Below, one piece after another: positions 54,819 to 63,208 of a stretch of 64,000 nt of DNA (its first letter is position 1; each line of letters opens with the position of its first letter). Under the pieces are notes generated by a model. It did no database searches and was not told the DNA's origin. It saw nothing but the letters and a program-made list of their open reading frames with translations. Made by a program: the position numbers and the translations under genes. This DNA comes from JACCZH01 sp963729445 (GTDB lineage: Bacteria > Chloroflexota > Chloroflexia > Thermomicrobiales > CFX8), in NCBI GenBank assembly GCA_963729445.1, contig CAVSNU010000005.1, positions 1,287,385 through 1,351,384 on the forward strand, read 5' to 3'.

Positions 54819-56420
54819 TCAGCGGGCAAAGTCCACCGCCCGCGTCTCGCGAATCACCACGACCTTGATCTGTCCCGGATACTGCAGCTCGGCCTCGATG
54901 CGCCGCGCGATCTCCTCGGACAGCGTCGTCATGCGCACGTCGTCCACGTCGTCCGGCGTGACGATCACGCGGACCTCGCGGCCCGCCTGGATGGCGAACA
55001 CCTTGCTCCACGCCCTCGATAGCTCGACGCGATCCGCTCGAGCCCTTCGAGCCGCTTCACGTACGTCTCGAACGCCTCGCGCCGCGCGCCCGGACGCGAG
55101 CCCGAGATCGCGTCGGCCGCCTGCACGAGCACCGACACCTCGCTCTCGTGCGGCACGTCGTCGTGGTGCGCGGCGATGCAGTTCACGACGAGCGGGTTCT
55201 CGCCGTACTTCGTCGCCACCTCGACGCCGAGCTGCACGTGCGTGCCCTCGTGCTCGTGCGTGAGCACCTTGCCGACGTCGTGCAGCAGCGCGCCGCGCTT
55301 GGCCATCGCGACGTCGAGCCCGAGCTCGGCCGCCATGATGCCGGCGAGGTGCGCGACTTCCTTCGAGTGCTGCGAGGATGTTCTGGCCGTAGCTCGTGCG
55401 CCACTTCATGCGGCCGATGAGCTTGATGAGCTCGGGATGCAGCCCGTGCACGCCGGTCTCGTACGCCGCCTGCTCGCCGGTCTCGACGATCTGCGCCTCG
55501 ACTTCCTTCGCGACTTGTTGACGACCTCCTCGATGCGCCCCGGATGGATGCGGCCGTCGGACACGAGCTTCTCGAGCGCCAGCCGCGCGACTTCGCGGCG
55601 GACCGGATCGAAGCAGGAGACGACGACCGTGTCCGGCGTGTCGTCGATGATGACGTCCACGCCGGTCGCGAGCTCGAACGCGCGGATGTTGCGGCCTTCG
55701 CGCCCGATGATGCGCCCCTTCATCTCGTCGTTCGGGAGCGACGACGGCGGACACGGTGATCTCGGCCGTGTGCTCGGCGGCGATGCGCTGGATGGCGAGC
55801 GCGACGATCTTCTTCGCCTCGCGCTCGGCGTTGCGCTGCGCGGTCTCGCGAATCTCGCGGAGCGGTTGGCGGCGTCGGCCTGCGCCTCCTCCTCCAGCCG
55901 GCGGATCAGCTCGGCCTTGGCGTCCTGCGGCCGACATGCCGGCCATCTGCTCGAGCCGGCGGCGCTCCTCGGCGACGCAGCTTGTCGAGCTCCTCCTCGC
56001 GCGTCTGCGACGGCTTCTCGCGGCGGCCGAAGTCGCTGGCGCGCCGGCCGACCTCGCTTGTCGCGCTGCTCGAGCGGCTTCGAGCTTGCGGTCGAGCGCG
56101 CTCTCGCGCTCGCCGATCCGCCGCTCTTCGCGCTCGACCTCCTCGCGGCGGCGCGCGGAGCTTCGACCTCCCAGTCCTCGCGCAGCTTGATCAGCTCTTC
56201 CTTGCCGGAGAGCACCGCGCTCTTGCGCAGCGTCTCGGCCTCGCGCTCGGCTTCGCCGACGATGCGCTTGGCGGTCTCCTCGGCCGTCGCCTTCGCGGCG
56301 CGCTGCCGCTCGCAGCTCCGCGCGCTGAGCGCCGGCCCGTCCGTCGCCCAAAAAGAAAAATGCCGGCAGAGGCGATGACGACAGCACGCCGAGCACAGCA
56401 ATGAGTGCCGTCTGGTTCAT
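54819..56420 (-). CDS. rny: Ribonuclease Y, frameshifted
   Basis: Membrane-anchored endoribonuclease that starts mRNA decay. N-terminal span MNQTALIAVLGVLS (56420), then a long coiled coil (ETAKRIVGEAEREAETLRKS; REEVEREERRIGERESALDR). The KH domain has NDEMKGRIIGREGRNIRAFE, LATGVDVIIDDTPDTVVVSC. The HD domain has LLHDVGKVLTHEHEGTHVQL and INCIAAHHDDV-type VVNCIAAHHDDVPHESEVSV. The C-terminus is EEIARRIEAELQYPGQIKVV, VIRETRAVDFAR. About 533 codons, normal length. Insertions break the coiled-coil part most. Confidence 0.9.
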   Translation of the reverse strand: MNQTALIAVLGVLSSSPLPAFFFLGDGRAGAQRAELRAAARREGDGRGDRQAHRRRSRARGRDAAQERGALRQGRADQAARGLGGRSSARRREEVEREERRIGERESALDRKLEAARAARQARSAGAPATSAAARSRRRRARRSSTSCVAEERRRLEQMAGMSAAGRQGRADPPAGGGGAGRRRQPLREIRETAQRNAEREAKKIVALAIQRIAAEHTAEITVSAVVAPERRDEGAHHRARRPQHPRVRARDRRGRHHRRHAGHGRRLLLRSGPPRSRAAGAREARVRRPHPSGAHRGGRQQVAKEVEAQIVETGEQAAYETGVHGLHPELIKLIGRMKWRTSYGQNILAALEGSRAPRRHHGGRARARRRDGQARRAAARRRQGAHARARGHARAARRRGGDEVRREPARRELHRRAPRRRAARERGVGARAGGRRDLGLASGRAARGVRDVREAARRARADRVELSRAWSKVFAIQAGREVRVIVTPDDVDDVRMTTLSEEIARRIEAELQYPGQIKVVVIRETRAVDFAR

Positions 56421-56664
56421 ATCGGATCTATGCTCCACCGCGGCGCAGCGCCGCGGAGAAGGGAAACCACCGCCCGCCCGTCGGAGCGCCCGCTGCAGCG
56501 CACGCTCCGAGCGACGCGCCGGCGAAGGGCGCGACATGGGAGCGGGCTAACTGCAAAGGGCGCTTCAACCTACGTCGGCTGGACGCCTGGCTACGCGCCG
56601 CGCAGAAAGCAATCGCGCCGTGACGCGCGGCGAACGCAGACCGCGACTGCGCGGCGCTGACGCG
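56421..56664. other. Gap between zapA and rny, no coding signal
   Basis: About 240 bases with no protein family signature. In many bacteria the 6S RNA gene (ssrS) lies directly beside zapA. The stretch has long GC-rich self-complementary parts (for example GCGCCGCGG/CCGCGGCGC near 56440), compatible with a structured RNA, but I cannot match the 6S core. Confidence 0.3.
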
Positions 56665-56977
56665 TCACCGACCCGTCCGCCGCGCTTCGCCGGCGGGAGC
56701 CAGCGCCGCACGTCCGCGCTCGAGCGCCTGCATCGACGCGTCGCAGCTCGCTCGTTCGCCTCGCGCGCCTGGAACAGCTCGGCGGTGATCTGGAGCGCCG
56801 CGAGGATCGCGGCCCGGTTCGTCTCGACGACGGCGCCGCTGTGCATGATCTGCCGGATCGCCTGGTCGACGTACTGCGGCGACGGCGCGCGTGTGCTCCG
56901 GGCGGCGCGTCGCTGCGGATCGCGTACTCCTCGCCGAGGATCGTCGACCTTCACCGACGTGCTTCTTCGTCGCTCAC
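56665..56977 (-). CDS. zapA: Cell division protein ZapA, frameshifted
   Basis: About 103 residues. Restored sequence: VKVTILGEEYAIRSDAPPEH, TRAVAQYVDQAIRQIMHSGA, VVETNRAAILAALQITAELF, QAREANERA. The V-x-I-x-G-x-x-Y-x-I-R-S strand and V-A-x-Y-V-D helix are the ZapA signature; it bundles FtsZ filaments. The GTG start at 56977 overlaps the upstream gene's stop (GTGA). An extra G in GTCGACG (expected GTCACG) breaks the frame. Confidence 0.8.
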
Positions 56978-57291
56978 CGCTCCGCTCCCTGCGCCTGCTG
57001 CTGCCGGAGGAACCGGACGCGATCCAGCATCTGGCTGCGTGCGCGTCGGTCGCCGCGTCGAGCCGGCCGCTGCAGCTCCGCGTTCTCGTGCTCGAGCTGC
57101 GGTCAGCCGCTCGCGCGAGCTCGACGCTGCTGCCGGCGCCGCCGCTGCGCTCCGCGCTCTCGAGCTCGCGCAGCCTCGCTTCCGCGACGAGCGCGCGCCG
57201 GCGGAAGCCGGCGAGCTCGTCGCCGAGGTGGCGCACGAGCTGCTCGAGCTCGCGGAACGGCGAAGGCTTCAGGACGTTCGCTGTCGGACAT
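56974..57291 (-). CDS. Coiled-coil protein between pheT and zapA, frameshifted
   Basis: About 105 residues, almost all helix: FRELEQLVRHLGDELAGFRR, RALVAEARLRELESAERSGG, then a coil ending LDRVRFLRQQQAQGAER. It starts MSDSERPE at ATG 57291, overlapping the pheT end, and its TGA overlaps zapA GTG. It resembles ZapB-like or cell-division accessory coils found at this position in Gemmatimonadota; no name is assigned. The partner relation to ZapA is inferred from coupling. Confidence 0.6.
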
Positions 57292-59773
57292 CCGAGCTCC
57301 TGCTGCGAGCGCTGCGAGGATCTTGGTGCGCCGGCCCTCGATCTCCTTGTCGCGTAGAGTGCGCTCCGGATGGCGGAAGGTCAACCGCCACGCGAGGCTG
57401 CGCGATGCCCGGCGTCGACGCCCTGCCCGCGGTACTCGATCGAACAGCGTCGAGCCGCTCGAGCAGCTCGCCCGCCGCGTCGCGGATGACCGCCTCGACC
57501 TCGCCGCCGCGCACGCGCGTCCGGAACGAGCAGCGCGAGGTCGAACTCCGCCGCCGGCGTGGTCGGCAGCGGCGCGATAGGCGCGTGCGCCGGCGCGGCG
57601 GCGGCCGGCGTCCGCGCCGTGCGCGTGACTCGCCCGGCGGCGCGACGTCGCTGTTCGACATCGCGCCGAGCGCGAGCTCGACGCCGAACGCCGGCGCCGC
57701 CCAGACCGGCGCGTCGAGCGCGACGCGGCGCACCGTCACCGCGCGCGCTGCCGTCGACGCAGCGATCGTCCACAGCACGCTCGTCCGTCGCCGACCGGCT
57801 CGCAGCGCGACGTCTGCGCCCGGCGAACGCGACGCGCGCGACGCGCTCGGCGAGCGCCTTCGCGTCCCACGCGTCGTACGCGTCCGTCGGCTCGGCGACT
57901 CGGCGTGAAGTGCGGCGGCCGCGGTCGCCCATCACGAGCACGGCGACGCGCACTCGTCTCGCGCGGCAGCGCGTCCGCGCCGCGGCGCGAACACCGAGCC
58001 GATCTCGAACAGCCGGACGTTGCCCTGCATGTGCGCGAGGTTGTACTCGGCGCGGCGCGCGAGCGACTCGAGCAGCGTACGCGCGGAGGTGCGCCTCGTT
58101 CTCGGCGAGCGGATTGCGCACGCGCACGTGCGTCCGTCGCCGCCGGCGACGAACGGCATCGGGCGCACCTCGAGCAGCCCGGCGCCGACGAGCGCCTCGC
58201 GCAGCCGTCCGCGAGCGACGTCCACAGCGGCGCGTCGGGCACGGTGCCCGGGCGGAACGGGCGCAGTCTCGTCCGGAAGCGCGTCGTAGCCGTGCAGGCG
58301 CGCGACCTCCTCGATCGAGGTCGACCTCGGCGACGACATCGCTGCCGCCAGTCGGCGGCGACGCACGCGCACGTGCGCCGTCGCATCTGCCGACGTCGGC
58401 GTCGAAGCCGATCGCTCGCGAGCAGCTGCGCGATCTCGCTCGCCGGGCAGCGTCGTCGCCGAGCACGCGTCGCGACGCGCGCGCGCGCAGCGGCAGCGAC
58501 GCGGCGCGCGGCGGGTCGCGCGCGTAGACGTCGACCGGCGGCTCTCGACGCGTGCCGCCGGCGAGCGCGACGATCGAGCTGCGCGACGCGCTCGAGCGCG
58601 CGCGGCGCGAGCGCGACGTCGACGCCGCGCTCGAAGCGGTAGCTCGCGTCGGTCGAGAGGCCGAGCGCGCGCCGCGTCGCCGCGATGCGCGGCGGGTCGA
58701 AGTTCGCCGACCTCGAGGAAGATGTCGGTCGTCTCGTCGGTGACCTCGGTGTCGCGGCCGCCCATCACGCCGGCGAGCGCCGACGGCGCGCATCGGCGTC
58801 GGCGATGACCGTCATGTCCGGCGTCGAGCGTGCGCTCGACGCCGTCGAGCGTGACGAGCGTCTCGCCCGGCGCGCGCGCGACGCACGATCGATCGCGCGC
58901 AGCTCGCCGAGTCGCTTGGCGAGGTCGAACGCGTGCATCGGCTGCCCGAGCCGTGCAGCACGTAGTTCGTGGCGTCGACGACGTTGTTGATCGAGCGCGA
59001 GCCGACCGCCTCGAGCCGCTGCACGAGCCACTCCGGGCTCGGCCCGACCTTCACGCCGCGAATCGACGACGCCCATGTAGCGCGGGCAGCCGTCGCGTCC
59101 TCGACGATGCAGCACGATGCCGCCGGCGCCTTGCCGTCGCGCGGCGGAACGCGCTCGGCGCGGCGATCGCGATCGCCGGCGACGCCGATCGTCGGGCAGC
59201 GCGAGCGGCGTCGCCGGTGACCGCGGCGACCTCGCGCGCGACGCCGAGGTGCGACAGCAGGTCGGGGCGGTTCGGCAGCACGTCGACGACGAGGCGCGCG
59301 TCGCCGACCGGCATCGCGTCGAGCAACGGCGTGCCCGGCGGCACGTCGACGTCGAGCTCGAGGATGCCGTCGTGCTCCTCGCCGAGCCCGAGCTCGCGCG
59401 CCGAGCAGAGCATGCCGTTCGAGGTCGCGCCGCGGATCTTGCGCTTCTCGATCTTGAGCCCGCCGGGCATCATCGGTGCCGGTCGGCGCGAACGGATACA
59501 GCTTGCCGGCCGTGCACGTTCGGCGCGCCGCACACGACGTCGAGCAGCTCGCCGCGTGCCCGCGTCCACCTTCGTGACCGAGAGGTGATCGGAGTCGGGA
59601 TGCGGCGCTGCCTCGACGACGCGCGCGACGACGATCGGCGCGCAGATCGGCGCGCAGCGCGATCGAGCTCCTCGACCGTCGCGGCGTGCGCCGTGATGCA
59701 GGTCGCGCAGCTCGGTCGGCGACTGCGTCGACGTCGACGAACGCGTTGCAGCCAGTCGTACGAGAGCGTTCAT
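57269..59773 (-). CDS. pheT: Phenylalanyl-tRNA synthetase beta subunit, frameshifted
   Basis: Start ATG 59773; after removing inserted bases it reads LSYDWLQRFVDVDAVAD. The tRNA-binding EMAP-like domain follows (ARVVEAAPHPDSDHLSVTKV; PGGLKIEKRKIRGATSNGML, CSARELGLGEEHDGILELD). B3/B4 and B5 pieces: GVKVGPSPEWLVQRLEAVGS, RSINNVVDATNYVLH, EVARLHGYDALPDE. The C-terminal FDX-ACB domain is PAAEFDLALLVPDARA, then LTFRHPERTLRDKEIEGRRT, KILAAL. The span of about 835 codons fits the family. The frame breaks roughly every 100-150 bases. Confidence 0.88.
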
Positions 59774-60841
59774 TCGCGCGAACTGCTCGAGGAAGCGCAC
59801 GTCGGAGTCGTAGAGGAGGCGGATGTCCGGCAGATGCCGTAGCGCTGCATGGCGATGCGGCCGGGCCCCATGCCGAACGCCCAGCCGGTGTAGCGCTCGC
59901 TGTCGATGCCCGCCGCCTCGAGCACGGCGGGATGCACCATGCCGCGAGCCGAGGATCTCCATCCAGCCGGTGCCCTTGCACGCCGAGCACCGCGTGCCGC
60001 CGCAGAGCCGGCACTCGACGTCCATCTCGGCCGACGGCTCGGTGAACGGGAAGAAGCTCGGGCGGAAGCGCGTGCGCGTCGCGCCGAAGAAGCGCTGCGC
60101 GAAGTGCGTCGAGCGTCGCCTTGAGGTCGACGAAGCGAGATGCCCTCGTCGACCGCGAGCCCCTCGATCTGCGCGAACGCCGGCGCGTGCGACGCGTCGA
60201 AGAAGTCGCGGCGGTACACGTTGCCCGGCGCGAGGATGCGGATCGGCGGCGCGTAGCGCTGCAGCGTGCGCACCTGCACCGGCGACGTGTGCGTGCGCAG
60301 CAGCGCGCCGTCGCCGAGGTAGAGCGTGTCGTGCAGCGTCCATCGCCGGGTGGTCCGGCGGGAAGTTGAGCGCGCCGAAGTTGTACCACTCGGTCTCGGC
60401 TCTCCGGGCCGAGCGCGACGGTGAAGCCGAGCTCGCGGAAGATCTCCGACGATCTCGTCGATGACGAGCGTGACGGGATGCTTCGCCGCCGCTCCAGCGC
60501 TGGCGCGCCGGCATCGTGAGGTCGACGCTGCGGACCGCTGCGCCGCGCCGCGGCGCAGCGTCGCGCGGCGCTCGTCGAGCGCGGCCGTCGAGCCGCGTCT
60601 TGCGCGTCGTTGAACGCGCGGCCGGCGTCGCGGCGCGTCCTCGGGCGGCAGCGTGCCGAGCGCCTTCTGCAGCGCGAGCGAGCTCGCCGCGCCGGTCGCC
60701 GAGGAACTGCGATGCGCGCCGCCTCGAGCGCGTCGCGGCGTCGGCGCGCGGCGACGAGCGCGGCGAGCGCCGCGCTCGGCGAGTCGCGTCGGCGAGTCCT
60801 GGAGGTACTGCTCGAGCGTCGGGATGTCGATCGGGAAGCAT
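59770..60841 (-). CDS. pheS: Phenylalanyl-tRNA synthetase alpha subunit, frameshifted
   Basis: Class II synthetase catalytic subunit. Pieces: FPIDIPTLEQYLQDSPTRLA, HPVTLVIDEI, RTHTSPVQVRTLQRYAPPIR (motif 2 region), ILAPGNVYRRDFFDASHAPA, FAQIEGLAVDEGIS, RPSFFPFTEPSAEMDVECRL and WAFGMGPGRIAMQRYGI. A Cys-rich insert (CRLCGGTRCSACKGTGWMEI) is also visible. The start is near ATG 60841. The TGA overlaps the pheT ATG (ATGA). About 357 codons. Confidence 0.9.
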
Positions 60842-60942
60842 TGCGACAGATGAGCGTCGGAAATGACAACGGCGGCGGCGATGACCCGCAAGGTCGCGCC
60901 GCCGCCGAGTGCCTGCGTCGAGCAAGCTGACTTACGCAGCGT

Positions 60943-61298
60943 TCAGGCGCGGCGCGCGCCTTGTCGGCGAGCGCGCGTAAACGCCTGCGGGATCGCGCAC
61001 GGCGAGGTCGGCGAGGATCTTCCGGTCGATCTCGATGCCGGCCTTGCTGAGGCCGTTCATGAACACGCTGTAGCTCATGTCGTGCTGGTGCGCGGCGGCG
61101 TTGATGCGCATGATCCAGAGGCGGCGGAAGTCGCGCTTCTTGTTCTTGCGATCGCGGTAGGCGTACCGCCAGCCGCGCTCGACGGTCTCCTTCGCCGGCC
61201 TTCCACAGCTTGCTGCGGGCGCCGAAGGCGCCGCGGGCGGCCTTCATGATCTGCTTCTTGCGCTTGAGGCGCGGGACGTTCGATCTGGCGCGAGGCAT
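60943..61298 (-). CDS. rplT: 50S ribosomal protein L20, frameshifted
   Basis: Start ATG 61298 with AAAGGAGACCGACC upstream. MPRARSNVPRLKRKKQIMKA, ARGAFGARSKLWK continues after one inserted base as ETVERGWRYAYRDRKNKKRD, FRRLWIMRINAAAHQHDMSY, SVFMNGLSKAGIEIDRKILA, DLAV and ALADKARAA. Length is about 118 codons, as expected. L20 binds 23S rRNA early in assembly and represses this operon in Bacillus. Confidence 0.93.
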
Positions 61299-61310
61299 GG
61301 TCGGTCTCCT

Positions 61311-61513
61311 TTACGGCCTGAATGCAGGCGCTTGATTCGCTTCGCTTCGCCGTTCGTGGCGATCGATGCCGGCGCGGCGGAGGTTGCGCTTCCGCTTGGA
61401 GGTCTTCTTGGTGAGGATGTGGCTCTTGAACGCCTTGCATGCGCTTGACCTTTCCCGTGCCCGGTCACCTTGAAGCGCTTCGTCGCGCCCTTGTGCGTTT
61501 TCATCTTCGGCAT
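61311..61513 (-). CDS. rpmI: 50S ribosomal protein L35, frameshifted
   Basis: Start ATG 61513: MPKMKTHKGATKRFKVTG. Two extra Gs (AAAGGTCAAG, CAAGGCGTTC) break the frame; restored it reads GKVKRMQAFKSHILTKKTSK, RKRNLRRAGI. It ends near TAA 61311, about 66 residues, the normal L35 size. It lies between infC and rplT as in most bacteria. Confidence 0.9.
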
Positions 61514-61527
61514 AGCACGCTCTCGCT

Positions 61528-62047
61528 CTATTTCGGCGTGAGAATCATCGTCATGGACTTCCCTTCCATCTCGGCCCGCGCTCTCGATCTTCGCGACGTC
61601 CGCCAGCTCGCTGCTGCGACCCGGTCGACCACCGCCTGCCCGAGCTCGGGGTGCGCGACCTGCCGACCGCGGAACATCATGGTCACCTTCACCTTGTTCT
61701 TCTCTTCGAGGAACCGGCGCGCGTGCCGCGTCTTCGTGTCGAAGTCGTGATCGTCGATCCCAGGGCGGTACTTCACTTCCTTGAGCTCGATCACGTGCTG
61801 CTTCTTCTTCGCGAGCCGCGCCTGCTTGGCCATCTCGAACTTGAACTTCCCGTAGTCCATGATGCGGACGACGGGGGGCGCGCCGTCGCGCGCGACTTCG
61901 ACCAGATCCAGCCCTGCTTCTTCCGCCATGCGCCAGCGCCGCGTCCACTTCGAGAATCCCGAGCTGTGAACCGTCGGCGCCGATCACGCGGACCGGGCTG
62001 ATGCGGATCATGCGATTGACCCGCACGCGCTTGGTGGTGTCCTGAAT
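61528..62047 (-). CDS. infC: Translation initiation factor IF-3, ATT start, frameshifted
   Basis: The proposed start is ATT at 62047 (I-Q-D-T-T-K-R-V-R-V-N-R-M-I-R), eight bases after GAGG. infC genes typically use AUU for autoregulation, and the usual N-terminal residues lie upstream of the first ATG. The body reads SPVRVIGADGSQLGILEVDA, ALA, then, after one inserted C, MAEEAGLDLVEVARDGAPPV, VRIMDYGKFKFEMAKQARLA, VKVTMMFRGRQVAHPELGQ and the end EGKSMTMILTPK. About 173 codons. IF-3 proofs start codon choice on the 30S subunit. Confidence 0.9.
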
Positions 62048-62072
62048 ACTCGTAGCCTCGATGAGAGAGAAC

Positions 62073-62105
62073 AAAAAAGCGGACCTTCCGGGGCAGAGAG
62101 TCCGC
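62073..62105 (-). promoter_or_regulatory. Leader terminator (attenuator) before infC
   Basis: Read on the minus strand, GCGGAC and GTCCGC form a stem around CTCTGCCCCGGAAG, followed by TTTTTT, ending 25 bases before the infC start. A terminator this close ahead of infC-rpmI-rplT matches the known Bacillus arrangement in which L20 promotes attenuation. Confidence 0.6.
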
Positions 62106-62244
62106 ACGACGCCCGAGCGCCCGTCAGTGGCGACGGGAGCGAGACGCTGAATCGAGGACTCCTGCAGCACACCTCGCATCCGCGCGAGGGCCAGAGGGTG
62201 GGACCGTCGTGACACGGCCACTTAGCTAGTTGTCAGATCGGAAG

Positions 62245-63185
62245 TTAGGCGCTGTCGAGGTGCGAAGTCAAGTCAGCAGTGACGCTGCGCTCGTAGCACT
62301 TCAGCCACGGACGTAGCCCTTCCCGTCCGCGACGATCCGGCCGAACGCGTCGGTGCGCGTCGTGCTCGAACATCACGAGCCAGCCCTCCGCCGCGGCCTC
62401 GGCCCAGCATCGCGCCGCTTCGTCTCGAGCGTCACCAGCGGCTCGACGTCGTAGCCCATGATCCACGGCAGCGGCAGGTGCGCGGCCGTCGGGCCAGGTC
62501 GGCGAGATAGAACAGCCGCTCGCCGCCCGACTCGACAGGACGCCCTGGTGGTGCGGCGTGTGCCCCGGCGTCGGGACGCACGCGAGATTCCCGGGAGCGA
62601 TCTCGCGCTCGCCGTCCACCAGATCGAGCCGGCCCGCGGCCTGCGAGCGGGATCGAAGTTGTGCGCGAAGTAGCTGCGCCGCCGTGCGCTCGTTCGTGTG
62701 GTGCGCCCAGTCCCACTCGCCGCGCTGCACGACGTAGCGCGCGTTCGGGAACGTCGAGCACGCGGCGCGCCGTCCTCGCCGCGCCGTCGTGTTGCCGCCG
62801 GCGTGATCGAAGTGCAGGTGCGTGTTGATCACGAGGTCCACGTCGGCCGGCCGCGAACCCCGCCTCGGCGAGCGCGCTCCTCGAGCTGCGTCGGGCCGAT
62901 CGCTCCGCCGGCGTTCTCGATGCCGTAGATGTCGTGGAACTTCTCGTTCTCCTTGTTCGCCGACCCCCGTGTCGACGAGCACGAGCCCGTCGGGTGCTCG
63001 ATCAGCAGGCAGCGCATGCCGAGCGGGATGCGGTTCCGCGCGTCGGCGGGAATCGCCGCTCCCAGAGCATCTTCGGGACGACGCCGAACATCGCGCCGCC
63101 ATCGAGGTGCTGCACGCCGGCCTGGATCGCGTGGAGCGCGAGCGAGCCGAGCGGAACGCGATTGGACGAGCGGAAGGAGCGGCAT
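62245..63185 (-). CDS. MBL-fold metallo-hydrolase, frameshifted
   Basis: Start ATG 63185 (MPLLPLVQSRSARLA). Pieces: RNRIPLGMRCLLIEHPTG, LVLVDTGVG, FHDIYGIENAGGAIGPTQLE, the zinc motif VINTHLHFDHAGGNTT, NARYVVQRGEWDWAHHTNER, a V-P-T-P-G-H-T-P loop (CVPTPGHTPHH) and VMFEHDAH near the end. Relatives are quorum-quenching lactonases and similar hydrolases; the substrate is unknown. About 313 codons. Confidence 0.82.
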
Positions 63186-63208
63186 GACGGGAGTCTAACC
63201 GCTCCGCG

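Noticed and set aside
62196..62207. AGGGTGGGACCG on the plus strand, a match to the T-box AGGGTGGNACCG core
   Set aside because: All genes around it are on the minus strand, no plus-strand gene follows within the window, and the specifier stem and terminator expected around a T-box are not visible on that strand.
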